A DNA stretch of 64,000 nucleotides from NCBI RefSeq assembly GCF_001545155.1, contig NZ_CP014226.1:3904614-3968613 (forward strand). The letters run 5' to 3'. The notes under the pieces are model-generated. The model searched no databases. It saw nothing but the letters and a program-made list of their open reading frames with translations, and was not told the origin of the DNA. This document shows positions 26,015 to 34,837 of the stretch, piece after piece. How positions within the stretch are numbered: the stretch's first letter is position 1; every line of letters starts with the position of its first letter. Made by a program: the position numbers and the translations under genes. The DNA is from Halomonas chromatireducens. GTDB taxonomy: Bacteria > Pseudomonadota > Gammaproteobacteria > Pseudomonadales > Halomonadaceae.

Positions 26015-26965
26015 ATGAAGGAAACGCTTGGTGCCTATGACTACTGGCCCTACGAGAATCGCCCGAAGATCACCTGGCCGGGCGGGGCGCGGGTCGCCTT
26101 CTGGGTGGCACCCAATATCGAGTACTACGAGCTCGACCCGCCCCAGAATCCGCAGCGCAAGCCATGGCCGACGCCCCACCCCTCGGTGCCTGGCTACAGC
26201 ATTCGCGATTATGGCAACCGAGTGGGCCACCAGCGCCAGATGGCCCTGCTCGACAAGTACGGCATTCGCGGCTCGGTGTCGCTGTCGGTGGCGCTCTGCG
26301 AACACCATCCCGAGATCATCGAGATGTGCCGTGAGCGCGACTGGGAGTTCTTCAGCCACGGCATCTACAACACCCGCTACACCTATGGCATGGGTGAGGC
26401 CCAGGAGCGGGAGATGATTCGCGACAGCCTCGAGGCGATCCACCGCCACACCGGGCAGAAGTGTGCGGGCTACCTGGCCCCGGCGCTCTCCCATTCGGAG
26501 CGGACCCTGGACCTGTTCGCCGAGGAGGGCCAGGCGCTGTTCGGCGACGAGGCGGGCTTCTATACCTGTGACCTGTTCCACGATGACCAGCCCACGCCGA
26601 TCCGGCTGCGCTCGGGCCGCCGCTTCGTCTCCATGCCCTATTCGCTGGAGATGAACGACACCATCGTCTACGCCGTGAACAAGGTGGAGCCACGCCATTA
26701 CCTGACCATGCTCAAGCGCCACTTCGACCGGCTCTATGCCGAAGGCGCCGAATCGGGCACGGTGATGTGCATTCCCACCCACAACTACCAGGTCAGCTGC
26801 CCGCATCGAATCAAGGCCTTCGAGGAGGCGCTGGAGTACATCACCGGCCACAGCGACGTCTGGCTCGCCCCCGGCCGCGTGATCGCCAGCCACTATCTTG
26901 CCCACCACTACGACGATGCCCTGCGCGACATCGACGCCAGGGCCATCCCCGCCAGGAGGCGCTGA
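26015..26965 (+). CDS. Polysaccharide-deacetylase-fold amidohydrolase 1 (PuuE/imidase-like)
   Basis: 316 residues of the NodB/PuuE-type fold. It contains ITWPGGARVAFW, SIRDYGNRVG, a strand ending FFSHGIYN and the C-terminal THNYQVSCPHRI. The classical NodB Asp-Asp pair is replaced (APNIEYYE), as in the allantoinase PuuE and cyclic imide hydrolase branch. No signal peptide, so it acts in the cytoplasm on a small molecule rather than on polysaccharide. Opening of a cyclic imide or related ring is my inference. The next gene is a paralogue. Confidence 0.82.
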   Translation: MKETLGAYDYWPYENRPKITWPGGARVAFWVAPNIEYYELDPPQNPQRKPWPTPHPSVPGYSIRDYGNRVGHQRQMALLDKYGIRGSVSLSVALCEHHPEIIEMCRERDWEFFSHGIYNTRYTYGMGEAQEREMIRDSLEAIHRHTGQKCAGYLAPALSHSERTLDLFAEEGQALFGDEAGFYTCDLFHDDQPTPIRLRSGRRFVSMPYSLEMNDTIVYAVNKVEPRHYLTMLKRHFDRLYAEGAESGTVMCIPTHNYQVSCPHRIKAFEEALEYITGHSDVWLAPGRVIASHYLAHHYDDALRDIDARAIPARRR

Positions 26966-26968
26966 GCC

Positions 26969-27922
26969 ATGTCCTCGAAAAGTTCGTCTCTCGACAAGGA
27001 TTACCTGACCTATCCCTGGCGCCGACACGGCTACGATCATGACCGCTACGACTGGTCGATGCTGGCACAGCGGCCCCCGGTCCAATGGCCTGGCGGCAAG
27101 ACCCTGGCGGTCTGGATCAACGTGTCGCTGCAGTTCTACCCGCTCAACCAGCGTGGGGTACCCTTCAAGGTGCCCAACGGCATGACCATGCCCTATCCCG
27201 ACCTGCGCCACTACTCGCTGCGCGACTACGGCAACCGGGTGGGTATCTACCGCATGCTGGCGGCCTTCGAGAAGCATGGCATCCGTCCCACCTGGGCGAT
27301 CAATGCCCAGCTTGCCGAGCAGACACCCTACCTGGTGGAGCGTCTCAAGGCATACGGCGGCGAGTTCCTCTGCCACGGCTGGAACATGGACCATCTGCAC
27401 TATGGCGGGCAGGATCGCGACGAGGAGGCCGAGATCGTACGCCGCTCGGTAGAGACGCTGCGCGAGCAGATCGGACAGCCCATTCGCGGCTGGCTCAGCC
27501 CGGCTCGCTCGCAGAGCTGGCACACGCCGGAGCTGCTGGCAGAGAACGGCATCGCCTACTGCGCCGACTGGGTCAACGACGATATGCCCTACGCCTTCGC
27601 CACGGACAACGGGCCGCTGGCCATGATGCCCCTGTCGACCGAGATCGAGGATCAGTTCGTGATGTGCCAGAACCTCCATTCGGAAGACGCCTGGGTCGAG
27701 CAGGTCAAGGATGCCTTCGACTTTCTCCTGCAGGAGTCGAGGGAGCAAGGGGGACGGATGCTGGCGCTCAGCCTGCATCCCTGGCTGGTGGGTCAACCCC
27801 ACCGTATCGCCTGCCTGGAGGAGGTGCTGGCCCATATCGCCGGCCATGACGAAGTCTGGCAGGCACCGGCCGGCGAGATACTCGACGCCTTCCAGGGCGC
27901 TGGCCAAGAGGAGGCGCGCTGA
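26969..27922 (+). CDS. Polysaccharide-deacetylase-fold amidohydrolase 2 (PuuE/imidase-like)
   Basis: 317 residues, clear paralogue of the preceding gene (shared WPGGK/R, SLRDYGNRVG, CHGWN versus SHGIYN, HPWLVGQPHRI versus HNYQVSCPHRI). It starts 3 bp after the first. Sequence has diverged in the substrate-facing segments, so the pair may form a heteromer or act on successive or alternative cyclic substrates. No signal peptide. The stop overlaps the flavoprotein start (ATGA-type). Confidence 0.82.
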   Translation: MSSKSSSLDKDYLTYPWRRHGYDHDRYDWSMLAQRPPVQWPGGKTLAVWINVSLQFYPLNQRGVPFKVPNGMTMPYPDLRHYSLRDYGNRVGIYRMLAAFEKHGIRPTWAINAQLAEQTPYLVERLKAYGGEFLCHGWNMDHLHYGGQDRDEEAEIVRRSVETLREQIGQPIRGWLSPARSQSWHTPELLAENGIAYCADWVNDDMPYAFATDNGPLAMMPLSTEIEDQFVMCQNLHSEDAWVEQVKDAFDFLLQESREQGGRMLALSLHPWLVGQPHRIACLEEVLAHIAGHDEVWQAPAGEILDAFQGAGQEEAR

Positions 27923-29334
27923 TGGGCATCGTGGCCTTCCATGACGCTGATACCTTCGAGGTGTCCCTGCCGCTGCTGATCGTCGGCGCGGGAGCCTGCG
28001 GCCTGGTGGCGGCACTGGCGGCCCGGGAGTGTGGCATCGAGCTGGCGGTGCTCGAGCGCGATGCATTGCCGCGGGGCAGCACCTTCATGTCTTCCGGCTT
28101 CATACCCGCCGCCGGCACCCGCTTTCAGGCCGACAAGGGGGTAGACGACAGCCCCGAGCTGATGGCGAAAGATATCCAGGCGAAGAACGGTGATGAGGCT
28201 GACCCGGCCATCGTCCAGACGCTGGCCGGATACTCCGGTCGAGTGGTGGAGTGGCTGGCCGATACCCATGGCGTGCCGTTCGACCTGGTCGACGGCTTTC
28301 TTTATCCCGGACATAGCCGCATGCGGATGCATGCCACGCCGCGGCGAACCGGTGAGGAACTGATGGGGAGCTTGCTGACCGCTGCCGAGACGGCGGGTAT
28401 CGATATCCTGACCCAGGCCCGGGTGGTCGATCTGCATGTCGACGAGGCTCGACGGGTGCGCGGTGTCACCCTCGAGCGCCCCGATGGGAGTCAGGAGCGC
28501 ATTGGCTGCGAGGCTATGATCCTGGCCTGCAACGGCTACGGCGGCAACCCGGAACTGGTGGCGCGCTACCTGCCCACCTTGAAAAATGCTCTCTACTACG
28601 GCCACGAAGGGAACCAGGGTGATGCCCTTCTCTGGGGCGAGGCCATGGGAGCCAGCCTGAAGGATCTGGGAGCCTGCCAGGGGCATGGCTCCCTGGCCAC
28701 GCCACATCAGACATTGATCAGTTGGGCGTTGATGATGCGCGGAGGCATCCAGGTCAACCTTGAAGGACGGCGCTTCTCCAGCGAGCACGGTGGCTATTCG
28801 GAGCAGGCGGCCAAGGTGCTGGCTCAGCCGGGCCGTGTGGCCTGGAACCTGTTCGATGCGCGTATCCATCATGCAGCGCTCGAGTTCGAGGACTACCGCA
28901 ACGCGCATATTGCCGGGGCAGTGCGCACCTTCGCGACGCTGGAGTCGATGGCGAAGGGGCTGGATCTGCCACTGGATGCCCTTGAACAGACCTTCGACGA
29001 AATGCGGACCCTGGCCGGGAACGGCGAGGCAGATGCCTTCGGTCGCAGCTTCTCGCCGGAGACCCTGCTAGTGCCTCCCTATTACGCCATTCGTGTAACC
29101 GGTGCGCTGTTCCATACCCAGGGAGGGCTGGAAGTCGACACCCAGGCGCGGGTAGTGGGGCAGGAGGGCAGTATCTTTCCCAACCTGTTTGCCGCCGGCG
29201 GCGCGGCGCGGGGCGTTTCGGGCTCGAATGACAGCGGCTACCTGTCGGGCAACGGCCTGCTCAGCGCCGTGGTGATGGGGGCCATTGCCGGGCGTGAGGC
29301 GTCACGCCAGCTACGGCGGGGCGGGACGGCCTGA
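27922..29334 (+). CDS. FAD-dependent oxidoreductase, fumarate-reductase flavoprotein type
   Basis: 470 residues. The Rossmann motif is LLIVGAGACGLVAALAARE near residues 18-36, then LERD. The FAD_binding_2 fold ends with FAAGGAARGVSG and GYLSGNGLLSAVVMGAIAG. The active-site HARR-type arginines of fumarate reductases are partly recognisable (HATPRRTG; RVTGALFHTQGG). Related enzymes desaturate or reduce dicarboxylates (fumarate reductase, tricarballylate dehydrogenase). In this operon it probably oxidises or reduces the carbon-carbon bond of a succinate/maleate-like intermediate. Confidence 0.83.
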   Translation: MGIVAFHDADTFEVSLPLLIVGAGACGLVAALAARECGIELAVLERDALPRGSTFMSSGFIPAAGTRFQADKGVDDSPELMAKDIQAKNGDEADPAIVQTLAGYSGRVVEWLADTHGVPFDLVDGFLYPGHSRMRMHATPRRTGEELMGSLLTAAETAGIDILTQARVVDLHVDEARRVRGVTLERPDGSQERIGCEAMILACNGYGGNPELVARYLPTLKNALYYGHEGNQGDALLWGEAMGASLKDLGACQGHGSLATPHQTLISWALMMRGGIQVNLEGRRFSSEHGGYSEQAAKVLAQPGRVAWNLFDARIHHAALEFEDYRNAHIAGAVRTFATLESMAKGLDLPLDALEQTFDEMRTLAGNGEADAFGRSFSPETLLVPPYYAIRVTGALFHTQGGLEVDTQARVVGQEGSIFPNLFAAGGAARGVSGSNDSGYLSGNGLLSAVVMGAIAGREASRQLRRGGTA

Positions 29335-29346
29335 CAGACAGAGTGC

Positions 29347-30288
29347 TCAGGGCGCGGGCATCACCAGTTCACGCGCCTCACCCATCAGGAAGGCGTGGTT
29401 CACCTCCAGCGCTTCGCGCAGGAAGTCCCACAGCAGCCTTACCCGGGCCAGGCGGCGCTGTTCCTGGCGTGCGGTGATCCAGAAATGGCGCACGATCTCT
29501 ACCTCGTCGTCCAGCACGCTGTCGAGCGTATCGCTGGTCTCGGCCATGAAGCAGGGCAGCACGGCAAGCCCGGCCCCGCTCAGCGTGGCGGCATGCTGGG
29601 TGGTCACGCTGGTGCTGCGTATCGAGAAGTGCGGCCCCGGCTGGCCCACCACGGCGGGGTCGAGCAGTGGCTCCAGGTAGCTGAGCTGCTCGCTGAAGAT
29701 CAGGTCATCCACATAGCCGATCAGCCGGTGGCGGCCGAGTTCCGTGAGCCCTGCGGGTTTGCCGTGGCGGGCGAGGTAGTCACGGCTGCCGTACAGGCGC
29801 AACCGGTAATCGCAGAGCCGTGAGATCACCATGCCGGGGCTGACCGGGCGCTCGACGGTGATGGCCAGGTCCGCTTCATGGCGGCTCAGGTTGACCACCC
29901 GTGGCAGTGCCAGCAGGTCCAGGGTGATGCCGGGGTGGCGTTCGCAGAAGAGGGAGAGCAGCGGGGCGATCACCCAGGTGCCAAAGCCCTCGGTGACCCC
30001 CAGGCGAATCTGGCCGCTGAGCTGGTGGTTCTTGTCGGTAAGGTTTTCGCCGGCTTCGAAGGCGTGCCGGGCCATCTCCTCGGCGTGGGCCAGCAGCTGC
30101 TGGCCCGCTTCGGTCAGATGGTAGCCATGCGTGCTACGCTCGAAGAGCTGGGTATTGAGTTTCTGCTCGAAGCGGCGGGTGCGCCGCGACAGGGTGGAGT
30201 GGTCAAGCCCCAGGCGCCGGGCGGCGTCGGTCAGCCGTTGGCTGCGGGCCACTTCCAGAAAGATCTGTATGTCCTGCCAGTCGAGCAT
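29347..30288 (-). CDS. LysR-family transcriptional regulator
   Basis: 313 residues with an N-terminal winged helix (DIQIFLEVARSQRLTDAARRLGLDHSTLSRR) and a LysR co-inducer domain. The ATG at 30288 has GGAGG upstream; the longer frame to 30321 does not fit. It is divergent from mmsA with 224 bp between, the classic layout for a LysR activator of its neighbour. Convergent with the flavoprotein gene at its 3' end (12 bp). Confidence 0.9.
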   Translation of the reverse strand: MLDWQDIQIFLEVARSQRLTDAARRLGLDHSTLSRRTRRFEQKLNTQLFERSTHGYHLTEAGQQLLAHAEEMARHAFEAGENLTDKNHQLSGQIRLGVTEGFGTWVIAPLLSLFCERHPGITLDLLALPRVVNLSRHEADLAITVERPVSPGMVISRLCDYRLRLYGSRDYLARHGKPAGLTELGRHRLIGYVDDLIFSEQLSYLEPLLDPAVVGQPGPHFSIRSTSVTTQHAATLSGAGLAVLPCFMAETSDTLDSVLDDEVEIVRHFWITARQEQRRLARVRLLWDFLREALEVNHAFLMGEARELVMPAP

Positions 30289-30512
30289 GAGGGCCTCCGG
30301 GTGCGCGGTGCGGTTGTGCATTGGCGCACAAGCAATGTGCCCGAGTGCCCGTTGTCAGGCAATCCGACCTCTGGCTAGACTCATGGCATTCCATTCCGTG
30401 TGCTAATACACACAAAGTCTAATATCTGCCTTGCCGCGACAAGCCCATCACAACGATAAGCAGACAGTGCAGGCAGACTAGAGCCAGCAGACACAAGAGA
30501 GGAGCACGCACC

Positions 30513-32012
30513 ATGTCAGTCCGCGAGATTCCGATGTACATCGACGGCAAGCCCGTCCCGTCCAATAGCCAGGAGTGGCGCGACGTGGTCAACCCGGCGA
30601 CCCAGGAAGTGGTCGCCAGGGTACCGTTCTGCTCCGCCGAGGAGGTCGACCGCGCTGTCGCCAGCGCCAAGGAAGCCTTCAAGACCTGGCGCAAGGTGCC
30701 GCTGGGCAAGCGCATGCGCATCATGCTCAAGCTGCAGGCGCTGGTGCGTGAGCACACCCCGGAGCTCGCCGCCCTGATCACGGAAGAGCACGGCAAGACG
30801 CTGCCCGACGCCGAGGGCGAGGTGGGTCGTGGCCTGGAAGTGATCGAACACGCCTGCTCGATCACCTCGCTGCAGCTTGGTGAGCTGGCCGAGAACGCCG
30901 GCACCGAGATCGACGTCTACACCCTCAACCAGCCGCTGGGCGTGGGTGCCGGCATCACCGCCTTCAACTTCCCGATCATGCTGCCCTGCTTCATGTTCCC
31001 GCTGGCCATCGCCACCGGCAACACCTTCGTGCTCAAGCCCTCCGAGCAGGACCCGAGCTCCACCATGCGTCTGGTCGAGCTGGCCCACGAAGCGGGTGTA
31101 CCGGCCGGCGTGCTCAACGTGGTTCACGGTGGACCGGACGTGGCCAACCAGATCGCCGACCATGCCGACATCAAGGCGCTCTCCTTCATCGGCTCGAGCC
31201 ACGTGGGCTCGCTGCTCTATGATCGTGCCGCCAAGGCCGGCAAGCGCATGCAGGCGATGATGGGCGCCAAGAACCACTGTGTCGTCATGCCCGACGCCAA
31301 CCGCAGCCAGGCCATCAACAACCTGCTGGGTTCCGCCTTCGGTGCCGCTGGCCAGCGCTGCATGGCCAACTCCGTGGTGGTGCTGGTAGGCGAGGCCAAG
31401 GCGTGGCTCGATGATATCGTCGACGGCGCCCGCAACATGAAGGTCGGCCCCGGCACCCAGCGCGATGCCGATCTCGGCCCACTGGTCTCTCCGGCCGCCC
31501 GTGACCGTGTGATTCGACTGATCGACGCCGGCGAGCAGGAGGGCGCCAAGCTGCTGGTCGACGGCCGCGGCTATGAGGTATCGGGCTACGAGCATGGCAA
31601 CTTCGTCGGGCCCACCGTGTTCGCCGACGTGACGCCTGAGATGACCATCTACCGGGAGGAGATCTTCGGGCCGGTGCTCTGCGTGGTCAGCGTCGATACC
31701 CTGGATGAGGCGATCGAATTCGTCAACGCCAATCCCAACGGCAATGGCACCTCGATCTTCACCAACTCCGGCTGGGTGGCGCGTCGCTTCGAGAGCGACA
31801 TCGACGTGGGCCAGGTCGGCATCAACGTGCCGATTCCGGTGCCCGTGGCCTACTTCAGTTTCACCGGTTCCCGCGGTTCCAAGCTGGGCGACCTGGGCCC
31901 CAACGGCAAGCAGGCCATCGCCTTCTGGACCCAGACCAAGACCGTCACTGCGCGCTGGTTCGAGCCCGAGAACGTCTCAAGCGGTATCAACAGCACCATC
32001 TCGTTGAGCTGA
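30513..32012 (+). CDS. mmsA: Methylmalonate-semialdehyde dehydrogenase (CoA-acylating)
   Basis: 499-residue aldehyde dehydrogenase of the MmsA type: (methyl)malonate semialdehyde + CoA + NAD to propionyl-CoA or acetyl-CoA with CO2 loss, used in valine, thymine, inositol and beta-alanine breakdown. The nucleophile Cys is in GAAGQRCMAN (about residue 282) and the MmsA-type C-terminal FTGSRGSKLGDLG is present. GAGAGGAG precedes the ATG. A strong terminator follows at once, so it is probably monocistronic. Confidence 0.94.
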   Translation: MSVREIPMYIDGKPVPSNSQEWRDVVNPATQEVVARVPFCSAEEVDRAVASAKEAFKTWRKVPLGKRMRIMLKLQALVREHTPELAALITEEHGKTLPDAEGEVGRGLEVIEHACSITSLQLGELAENAGTEIDVYTLNQPLGVGAGITAFNFPIMLPCFMFPLAIATGNTFVLKPSEQDPSSTMRLVELAHEAGVPAGVLNVVHGGPDVANQIADHADIKALSFIGSSHVGSLLYDRAAKAGKRMQAMMGAKNHCVVMPDANRSQAINNLLGSAFGAAGQRCMANSVVVLVGEAKAWLDDIVDGARNMKVGPGTQRDADLGPLVSPAARDRVIRLIDAGEQEGAKLLVDGRGYEVSGYEHGNFVGPTVFADVTPEMTIYREEIFGPVLCVVSVDTLDEAIEFVNANPNGNGTSIFTNSGWVARRFESDIDVGQVGINVPIPVPVAYFSFTGSRGSKLGDLGPNGKQAIAFWTQTKTVTARWFEPENVSSGINSTISLS

Positions 32013-32040
32013 GCTGGAATCGGCTGACCGCCTGACGCCC

Positions 32041-32072
32041 GGCCCCGCTTCATCGAGAAGCGGGGCCGTTTC
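32041..32072 (+). terminator. Terminator after mmsA
   Basis: GGCCCCGCTTC-atcga-GAAGCGGGGCC followed by GTTTC, 29 bp past the mmsA stop. The 11-bp GC stem is perfect; the T-run is short. Confidence 0.8.
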
Positions 32073-32269
32073 AGCTTCTGGGCGGGAGCGTTTCAGTTGT
32101 TGGAGAAAGGGTGGCCACAAGGGGCGGCCCACCACGGAGCTTGGCCGCCGGACACTCTGACTGTTGTCAAGGCTTGCCTGGCTGGTTTTGGGGATATCCC
32201 TTTTTTCAACGGCGCCAAAGTCTCATTAGCTGATATGGTAGATTCAACACCTGCCAGCGAGGAGCTCAC

Positions 32270-34129
32270 GTGACCAGGCGCCTCTTGTATTTCTTGCCAA
32301 CCTTCGTGGCGTTTCGCTGGCTGGCACTGCTGCTGTTCTTGCTGCCAGGGCATGCGCTGGCCGCTATCGATGTCGGTACCCTGAGAGGGGAGCTTAACCT
32401 CAGTCCGCACGTTCTGTTGCTGGAAGACAGGGCGCGTGAGTTTGATATCGAGCGGCTGCTGCGTCACGGTGAGGCACTGGAGTGGGAGCGCTCCCGCCAG
32501 CAAACCCTCAATTTCAGCTTTTCCGATTCCGCCTGGTGGCTAACGCTGCGGGTCGAGAACGATACCGCTCTCCCTGTGCGCCGGCTGCTGGAACTGGCCA
32601 TGCCGTTGCACGACTATCTCGATGGTTACGTGGTGGACCAGCAGGGCGAAATCGTCAGGGAGTGGCAGACTGGCAACCGTCGCAGCTTCGACACCCGGCC
32701 TATCTCCCATCGCACCTTCGTGCTGCCCATCCATGTGCCGGCTGGCGAGTCGCGGCAGGTCTTCCTGCGGCTGGATACCCACGACGGGCTCTATGATGCG
32801 ACGCCACTCTACCTCATGGATGATGCCAGCTTTCTGGCCAAGGCCCAGCGGGAGCTGATGGCATTCAGCCTCTACTTCGGTGCCCTGTTGGCGTTGTTGA
32901 TCTACAACCTGCTGCTTTACCTTGCCACCCGTGAACGGCCCTTGCTGCACTACGTCGCCTATCTCGGCACCTTCTTCATCCTGATGTTCTCGTCGCGAGG
33001 CTTCGCCTTTCAGTACTGGTGGCCGGACATGCCGATGTTCAACAACCAGATGGTGCCGCTCAATATCGGCCTGTTCGCCGTCACCCTCGCAATCTTCAGT
33101 GAAAGCTACATGAACCTTCGCCAGCACGCACCCCGCTTGACCCGAGTGCTGTATGGTCTTGCCGGCCTGTGCATGATCAGCGCGCTACCGGCACTTTTCG
33201 GTCACTATGCGGCGGTATTCCACCTGATGATTCCCGGTGCCATCCTGCTTTCCTGCCTGTTGCTCGGTGTGGCAGTCTGGCGCAGCTATAGCGGCGACAC
33301 CCTGGCTCGCATTTACCTGGTGGCGTGGAGCGTGCTACTCATCGGGATAACGCTCTACTTCCTGCGGGTGGCGGGGGTGTTGCCCTACAATGTCGTCACG
33401 GAATACGCCGTCCAGGTCGGGTCGGGGATCGAGTTTCTACTGCTATCCCTCGGGCTGGCCTGGAAGATCAACAAGTTCAAGAACGAAAAGCTCGCCGCCG
33501 AGCGCGCCACCCTTGATCTGCAGCGTTCGCTCAACGAGCGCCTGGAACGGGAGGTGGCTCAGCGTACACAGGAGCTGGAAAAAGCCAACCAACAGCTTAC
33601 CACCCTGGCTCGCACCGACCCTCTGACGGGGCTGTTGAATCGGCGACAGTTTCAGGAGTTGATGGAAGAGGAGCTGCAGCGACGGCGTCGCAGCGGCCAG
33701 CCGCTGCTGTTTTCAATAATGGATATCGACGACTTCAAGCTCTACAACGACACTTATGGCCACCATGCCGGCGATGAAGTGCTGGTGAGGGTATCCACTC
33801 TCTTGCTGGAGCATTTTCGTCGGGCCGGCGACCGCCTGTTCCGCCTGGGCGGGGAGGAGTTTGGCCTGCTGCTGGACGTAGAGTCGCTGGAGGAGGGCCA
33901 GCGGGCGCTGGAAAAATTTCGCGGAGCCCTTCAGGAGCTGAGCATTCGCCATGAGACGTCCAGCTATGGGGTTATCACGTCCTCGTTTGGTCTGGTCGCC
34001 TGTCGTGGGTGCGATGCCGTGCGTGATGTTGGAACCCTCTACCGCCTTGCCGATCACGCCATGTACGAGGCCAAGGCGCATCATCGGAACCGGGTGGTGA
34101 CGTGCTCGCATTTGAATGCGTCCGACTGA
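32270..34129 (+). CDS. 7TMR-DISM diguanylate cyclase
   Basis: 619-residue inner-membrane sensor. A signal or first helix (residues 1-32) is followed by a periplasmic 7TMR-DISM extracellular domain (about 35-190), seven membrane segments (about 195-395), a coiled coil (EREVAQRTQELEKANQQL) and a GGDEF domain. RTDPLTGLLNRRQF starts the GGDEF domain near residue 447 and the signature is GGEEF near residue 527, so the cyclase should be active. It makes c-di-GMP in response to an external ligand. GTG start with GAGGAG just upstream. Confidence 0.92.
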   Translation: MTRRLLYFLPTFVAFRWLALLLFLLPGHALAAIDVGTLRGELNLSPHVLLLEDRAREFDIERLLRHGEALEWERSRQQTLNFSFSDSAWWLTLRVENDTALPVRRLLELAMPLHDYLDGYVVDQQGEIVREWQTGNRRSFDTRPISHRTFVLPIHVPAGESRQVFLRLDTHDGLYDATPLYLMDDASFLAKAQRELMAFSLYFGALLALLIYNLLLYLATRERPLLHYVAYLGTFFILMFSSRGFAFQYWWPDMPMFNNQMVPLNIGLFAVTLAIFSESYMNLRQHAPRLTRVLYGLAGLCMISALPALFGHYAAVFHLMIPGAILLSCLLLGVAVWRSYSGDTLARIYLVAWSVLLIGITLYFLRVAGVLPYNVVTEYAVQVGSGIEFLLLSLGLAWKINKFKNEKLAAERATLDLQRSLNERLEREVAQRTQELEKANQQLTTLARTDPLTGLLNRRQFQELMEEELQRRRRSGQPLLFSIMDIDDFKLYNDTYGHHAGDEVLVRVSTLLLEHFRRAGDRLFRLGGEEFGLLLDVESLEEGQRALEKFRGALQELSIRHETSSYGVITSSFGLVACRGCDAVRDVGTLYRLADHAMYEAKAHHRNRVVTCSHLNASD

Positions 34130-34202
34130 GTACGAGCATGGACAATGTGTTTACGTTGACGTTAACTGTGTCCAGTCCATAGAGTCCCAGCAGGAGTCCG
34201 CC

Positions 34203-34793
34203 ATGTCGACGCCCATCAGCCGCTTTCCCATACCCGAATCGATCCAGGATCTGCCTGCGGATATTCGTGACGCCATGCTGGCGGTACAGGAGAAGGCCGG
34301 CTTTGTGCCCAACGTCTTCCTGATGCTGGCCCATCGCCCGGCAGAGTTTCGCGCCTTCTTCGCCTATCACGATGCGCTGATGGAGCGGGAGTCGGACACG
34401 CTGACCAAGGCTGAGAAGGAGATGATCGTGGTGGCCACCAGCGCCCGCAATCACTGCCTCTACTGCGTGGTGGCCCACGGCGCCCTGGTACGCATCTACA
34501 GCAAGGACCCGCTGCTGGCCGATCAGGTCGCCATCAACCACCGCACGGCACCGCTGAGCGAGCGCCATCGGCTCATGCTCGACTTCGCCTTTCACTGCGG
34601 CCTGGACGTGGGCGAACTCACCGACGAATGGCAGACGCGTTTGCTGAACGCCGGCTTCACCCTGGATGACATCTGGGACATTGGCGCCATCACCGCTTTC
34701 TTCGGGCTCTCCAATCGCCTGGTTACCCTCACCGGCACGCCGCCCAACGACGAGTTTTACCTGATGGGCCGGGTGCCGCGTGAGAAGGTCTAA
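34203..34793 (+). CDS. Peroxidase-related / carboxymuconolactone decarboxylase-like protein
   Basis: 196-residue CMD/AhpD-like protein. The AhpD-type redox motif appears as NHCLYCVVAHGALVR (CxxC followed by His near residue 85), typical of uncharacterised peroxidase-related enzymes. Likely thiol-dependent peroxide handling, substrate unknown. The ATG at 34203 (MSTPISRFP) with AGGAG upstream is preferred over an in-frame ATG at 34116, which overlaps the previous gene. Confidence 0.85.
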   Translation: MSTPISRFPIPESIQDLPADIRDAMLAVQEKAGFVPNVFLMLAHRPAEFRAFFAYHDALMERESDTLTKAEKEMIVVATSARNHCLYCVVAHGALVRIYSKDPLLADQVAINHRTAPLSERHRLMLDFAFHCGLDVGELTDEWQTRLLNAGFTLDDIWDIGAITAFFGLSNRLVTLTGTPPNDEFYLMGRVPREKV

Positions 34794-34837
34794 CAGGTAG
34801 GAAGCAATCGAGGCGTCCGACGTGTATTGAAGCTCAC

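Noticed and set aside
25922..28066. 714-codon minus-strand open frame across the amidohydrolase genes
   Set aside because: Antisense shadow of four recognisable plus-strand enzymes; composition is typical of third-position GC artefacts.
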